Source: Stygibacter sp964604155
GTDB lineage: Bacteria > Cloacimonadota > Cloacimonadia > Cloacimonadales > TCS61
Assembly: GCA_964604155.1 (NCBI GenBank)
Contig: CAZRXY010000128.1
Span: 1-8,924, forward strand
DNA length: 8,924 nucleotides
Direction of reading: 5' to 3'
Shown one piece after another: positions 7,512 to 8,924 of this stretch (its first letter is position 1; every line of letters begins with the position of its first letter). The notes below the pieces were generated by a model. The model saw only the letters and a list, made by a program, of their open reading frames with translations, was not told where the DNA came from and ran no database searches. Position numbers and translations under genes: made by a program.

Positions 7512-7988
7512 TTAAACTAATTTTGTGATTTTTTTTGAATCCATATCAAAATGAAACACATTTACACTTGCCTGTTCCAGGAGTATTCTTGCCAGTTGAT
7601 CTTCATAAGTATTAGCGACAATGATATTTTTTATCTCAGCATTGATCAGCATTTTGGCGCAGATGGAGCAGGGCTGATTTGTGCAGTATAGTTCGGCATT
7701 GCGGATAGATAAGCCATTGACTGCTGCCTGGATAACAGCGTTCTGTTCGGCATGTACGCCGCGGCAAAGTTCATGTCTTTCACCAGAAGGCACAGCATAT
7801 TTAGAACGCAGGCAGCCGGTTTGACTGCAATGGGGGACGCGTTTGGGTGCTCCATTATACCCGGTTGATAATATCTGGTTATCACGGACGATAATTGCTC
7901 CCACTTTCCGTCTCAGGCAGGTAGATCTTTCACTCACCAAAAAAGCCATTTTCATAAAATAGGTATGCCAGTCCGGTCTGTTATCCAT
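7512..7988 (-). CDS. ComEB/dCMP deaminase-type zinc cytidine deaminase
   Basis: This enzyme most likely converts dCMP to dUMP, feeding thymidylate synthesis in the cytosol. The 158-residue product is full length for the family. The catalytic zinc site is complete: H79-A-E81 within HAEQNA (E81 the proton shuttle) and P106-C107-S-I-C110. Other hallmarks are RSTCLRRKVGAIIV (21-34), GYNGAP (43-48) and SGERHELCRG (68-77). Cysteines 24, 54, 59 and 75 resemble the extra zinc-binding set of phage and ComEB-type dCMP deaminases. ATG 7988 has AGGAG (7994-7998 on the minus strand) at 5 bases, overlapping the end of tsaB; the two genes are 2 bases apart and surely co-transcribed. In B. subtilis the homolog sits in the comE competence operon under the name comEB; no competence genes are visible here, so a metabolic role is preferred. 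Confidence 0.93.
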   Translation of the reverse strand: MDNRPDWHTYFMKMAFLVSERSTCLRRKVGAIIVRDNQILSTGYNGAPKRVPHCSQTGCLRSKYAVPSGERHELCRGVHAEQNAVIQAAVNGLSIRNAELYCTNQPCSICAKMLINAEIKNIIVANTYEDQLARILLEQASVNVFHFDMDSKKITKLV

Positions 7989-7990
7989 TA

Positions 7991-8680
7991 TTACTCCTTA
8001 ATTTGAGTTTTTTTAATTAATTCCGCCTGGGATTTGCGCAAGTACCAGGGCTCAAGATTTGAGATTGTGTCAAAATTAAAACTTACCGGATTTCGCTCGT
8101 GCAGAATCAGCGAAACCAGAGTGAAGGCATTGGGAATATTCTGGTGCTCCATTGCGGACTGATATTCAAGAGCGGCTTCTTCGATGATGCTATGATACTT
8201 CTTAACTCCATCACCTGCCATAATAACTCTTTGATCTATCTTTGCCAGAAAATCTGCGGGCAGGGCATTACATGGTGAAATGATCTCTTCTAATTGGGGG
8301 GTGAACAAGGCAGCGTACACTTCCTGCATCCTGGCGTCCATAAAAGCGATAATTGGTAATTCACTACCATATAGATTAGCAGCCAGAAGCCGCAGGGTGT
8401 TAACTGGATAGAGTGGGATTTCATTTGCATAGCAAAGCCCTTTAGCAGCAGCAAGACCTATCCTGAGTCCCGTAAATGAGCCGGGACCATTTGAGATAGC
8501 GATCATATCAAGATTTGCTAAACTAAGTTTGCTTTGGCGAAGTGCCACGTCTATCTGTGGCAGCAGCCTCTCACTGTGGGTAACTTGGATATCAAGGTAG
8601 GAGCTGAAAACAATGCGATCATCTTTCACTACAGCAACGCTGCCCCAACTCGAAGAAGTTTCCATGCCTAGAATATTCAA
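7991..8680 (-). CDS. tsaB: TsaB, tRNA threonylcarbamoyladenosine (t6A) synthesis scaffold protein
   Basis: TsaB partners TsaD and TsaE to place the t6A modification at position 37 of ANN-decoding tRNAs. It has the actin/HSP70-like fold but is not itself the catalytic subunit. Visible: N-terminal NILGMETSSSWGSVAVV, the signature SNGPGSFTGLRIGLAAAKGL, DARMQEVYAAL, and a C-terminal EPWYLRKSQAE typical of the family. I start it at TTG 8680: AAGGAG (8688-8693, minus strand) lies 7 bases upstream, and the product (229 residues) then begins exactly where family members do. An in-frame ATG at 8707 would add 9 residues and has no SD. The dCMP deaminase gene follows after 2 bases. No tsaD or tsaE is visible. 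Confidence 0.93.
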   Translation of the reverse strand: MNILGMETSSSWGSVAVVKDDRIVFSSYLDIQVTHSERLLPQIDVALRQSKLSLANLDMIAISNGPGSFTGLRIGLAAAKGLCYANEIPLYPVNTLRLLAANLYGSELPIIAFMDARMQEVYAALFTPQLEEIISPCNALPADFLAKIDQRVIMAGDGVKKYHSIIEEAALEYQSAMEHQNIPNAFTLVSLILHERNPVSFNFDTISNLEPWYLRKSQAELIKKTQIKE

Positions 8681-8687
8681 TTTTCTG

Positions 8688-8693
8688 CTCCTT
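8688..8693 (-). promoter_or_regulatory. Shine-Dalgarno site selecting the TTG start of tsaB
   Basis: The minus strand reads AAGGAG here, 7 bases before TTG 8680. An ATG-8707 start would place this strong site inside the coding sequence. It is the main reason for the shorter tsaB call. Confidence 0.7.
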
Positions 8694-8762
8694 TTTATTA
8701 CCTGCATATCCAGAAGAAAAATTCGGATTCTGCTGTCAAGTAAACAAATAATACTAATTTTT

Positions 8763-8790
8763 GGTGATTGGTGATTGGTGATTGGTGATT
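8763..8790 (+). repeat. GGTGATT heptamer, four perfect tandem copies
   Basis: Four exact 7-base copies, followed by the transitional unit GGGGATG (8791-8797), which leads into the GAGTGAT array in an overlapping register. It lies upstream of tsaB, about 80 bases from its start codon. Confidence 0.9.
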
Positions 8791-8796
8791 GGGGAT

Positions 8797-8924
8797 GAGT
8801 GATGAGTGATGAGTGATGAGTGATGAGTGATGAGTGATGAGTGATGAGTGATGTGTGATGAGTGATGAGTGATGAGTGATGAGTGATGAGTGATGAGTGA
8901 TGAGTGATGAGTGATGTGTGATGA
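8797..8924 (+). repeat. GAGTGAT heptamer satellite, at least 18 copies, continuing past the window edge
   Basis: Eighteen 7-base units run from 8797 to 8922, then GA at the edge. Units 1-8 and 10-17 are GAGTGAT; units 9 (8853-8859) and 18 (8916-8922) are GTGTGAT. The array is therefore two exact copies of a 63-base block (8797-8859, 8860-8922). The plus strand has TGA in all frames. The minus strand is open in all frames as a seven-residue repeat (I-T-H-H-S-S-L), a by-product of the repeat. Confidence 0.93.

Noticed and set aside
8734..8739. TTGACA (minus strand) as the -35 box for tsaB
   Set aside because: The hexamer is exact, but no TATAAT-like box lies at the right distance, so I do not annotate a promoter.
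8763..8924. CRISPR array or coding repeat protein on the minus strand
   Set aside because: Units are 7 bases with no spacers. The open minus-strand frame (I-T-H-H-S-S-L repeat) exists in all three frames as a by-product of the heptamer and has no start or SD.

Overview
The window looks like a piece of chromosome from a free-living, anaerobic-type bacterium of the FCB group. My best guess is Candidatus Cloacimonadota or a close relative. The guess rests on two very large secreted proteins that combine a thioredoxin-like N-terminus, a PKD domain, a right-handed beta-helix and a type IX (Por)-style C-terminal sorting domain with the YPNPFN signature. These sit beside standard housekeeping genes at moderate-to-low GC. 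The lineage is an inference from architecture; there is no rRNA or other marker here.

Layout. (1) Positions 1-4367, plus strand: two tandem paralogous secreted proteins. The first enters from the left edge. The second has a clear Shine-Dalgarno (SD) site, an ATG at 2139 and a signal peptide, but an in-frame TGA at codon 38 separates that signal peptide from the other ~700 codons. (2) Positions 4368-4598: a 231-base spacer with a 37-base pure-purine tract and a CCAAAAT heptamer repeat. (3) Positions 4599-7397, plus strand: hslU (ATPase of the HslUV protease), then a MATE-family exporter starting 3 bases after the hslU stop. (4) Positions 7398-7511: a convergent spacer with only a weak inverted repeat. 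(5) Positions 7512-8680, minus strand: tsaB (tRNA t6A synthesis) followed 2 bases later by a ComEB/dCMP-deaminase-type zinc enzyme, in a tight operon. (6) Positions 8763-8924: a heptanucleotide satellite, GGTGATT x4 then GAGTGAT x18, running off the right edge.

Most interesting point. The TGA in the second secreted gene lies at the redox-motif position of a thioredoxin-like fold (Cys-Phe-Gly-TGA-Gly), and the reading frame stays intact on both sides. A short hairpin (5 bp, loop CGTGA) lies at the distance expected of a bacterial selenocysteine insertion element (SECIS). In the upstream paralog the codon aligned with the TGA is cut by the window edge, but its third base is A. It therefore cannot be a Cys codon and could be TGA. 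It too is followed by a hairpin (7 bp with one G-U pair, loop GGT) at a similar distance. Together these suggest, without proving, a pair of secreted thioredoxin-like/PKD/beta-helix selenoproteins. The alternatives are a nonsense mutation, a sequencing error, or re-initiation downstream. None of the six genes ends in TGA, and no other in-frame TGA occurs, so general recoding of TGA is unlikely.

The remaining genes are ordinary housekeeping functions: regulated proteolysis, drug/metabolite export, pyrimidine nucleotide metabolism and tRNA modification. They are not obviously linked to the secreted pair.
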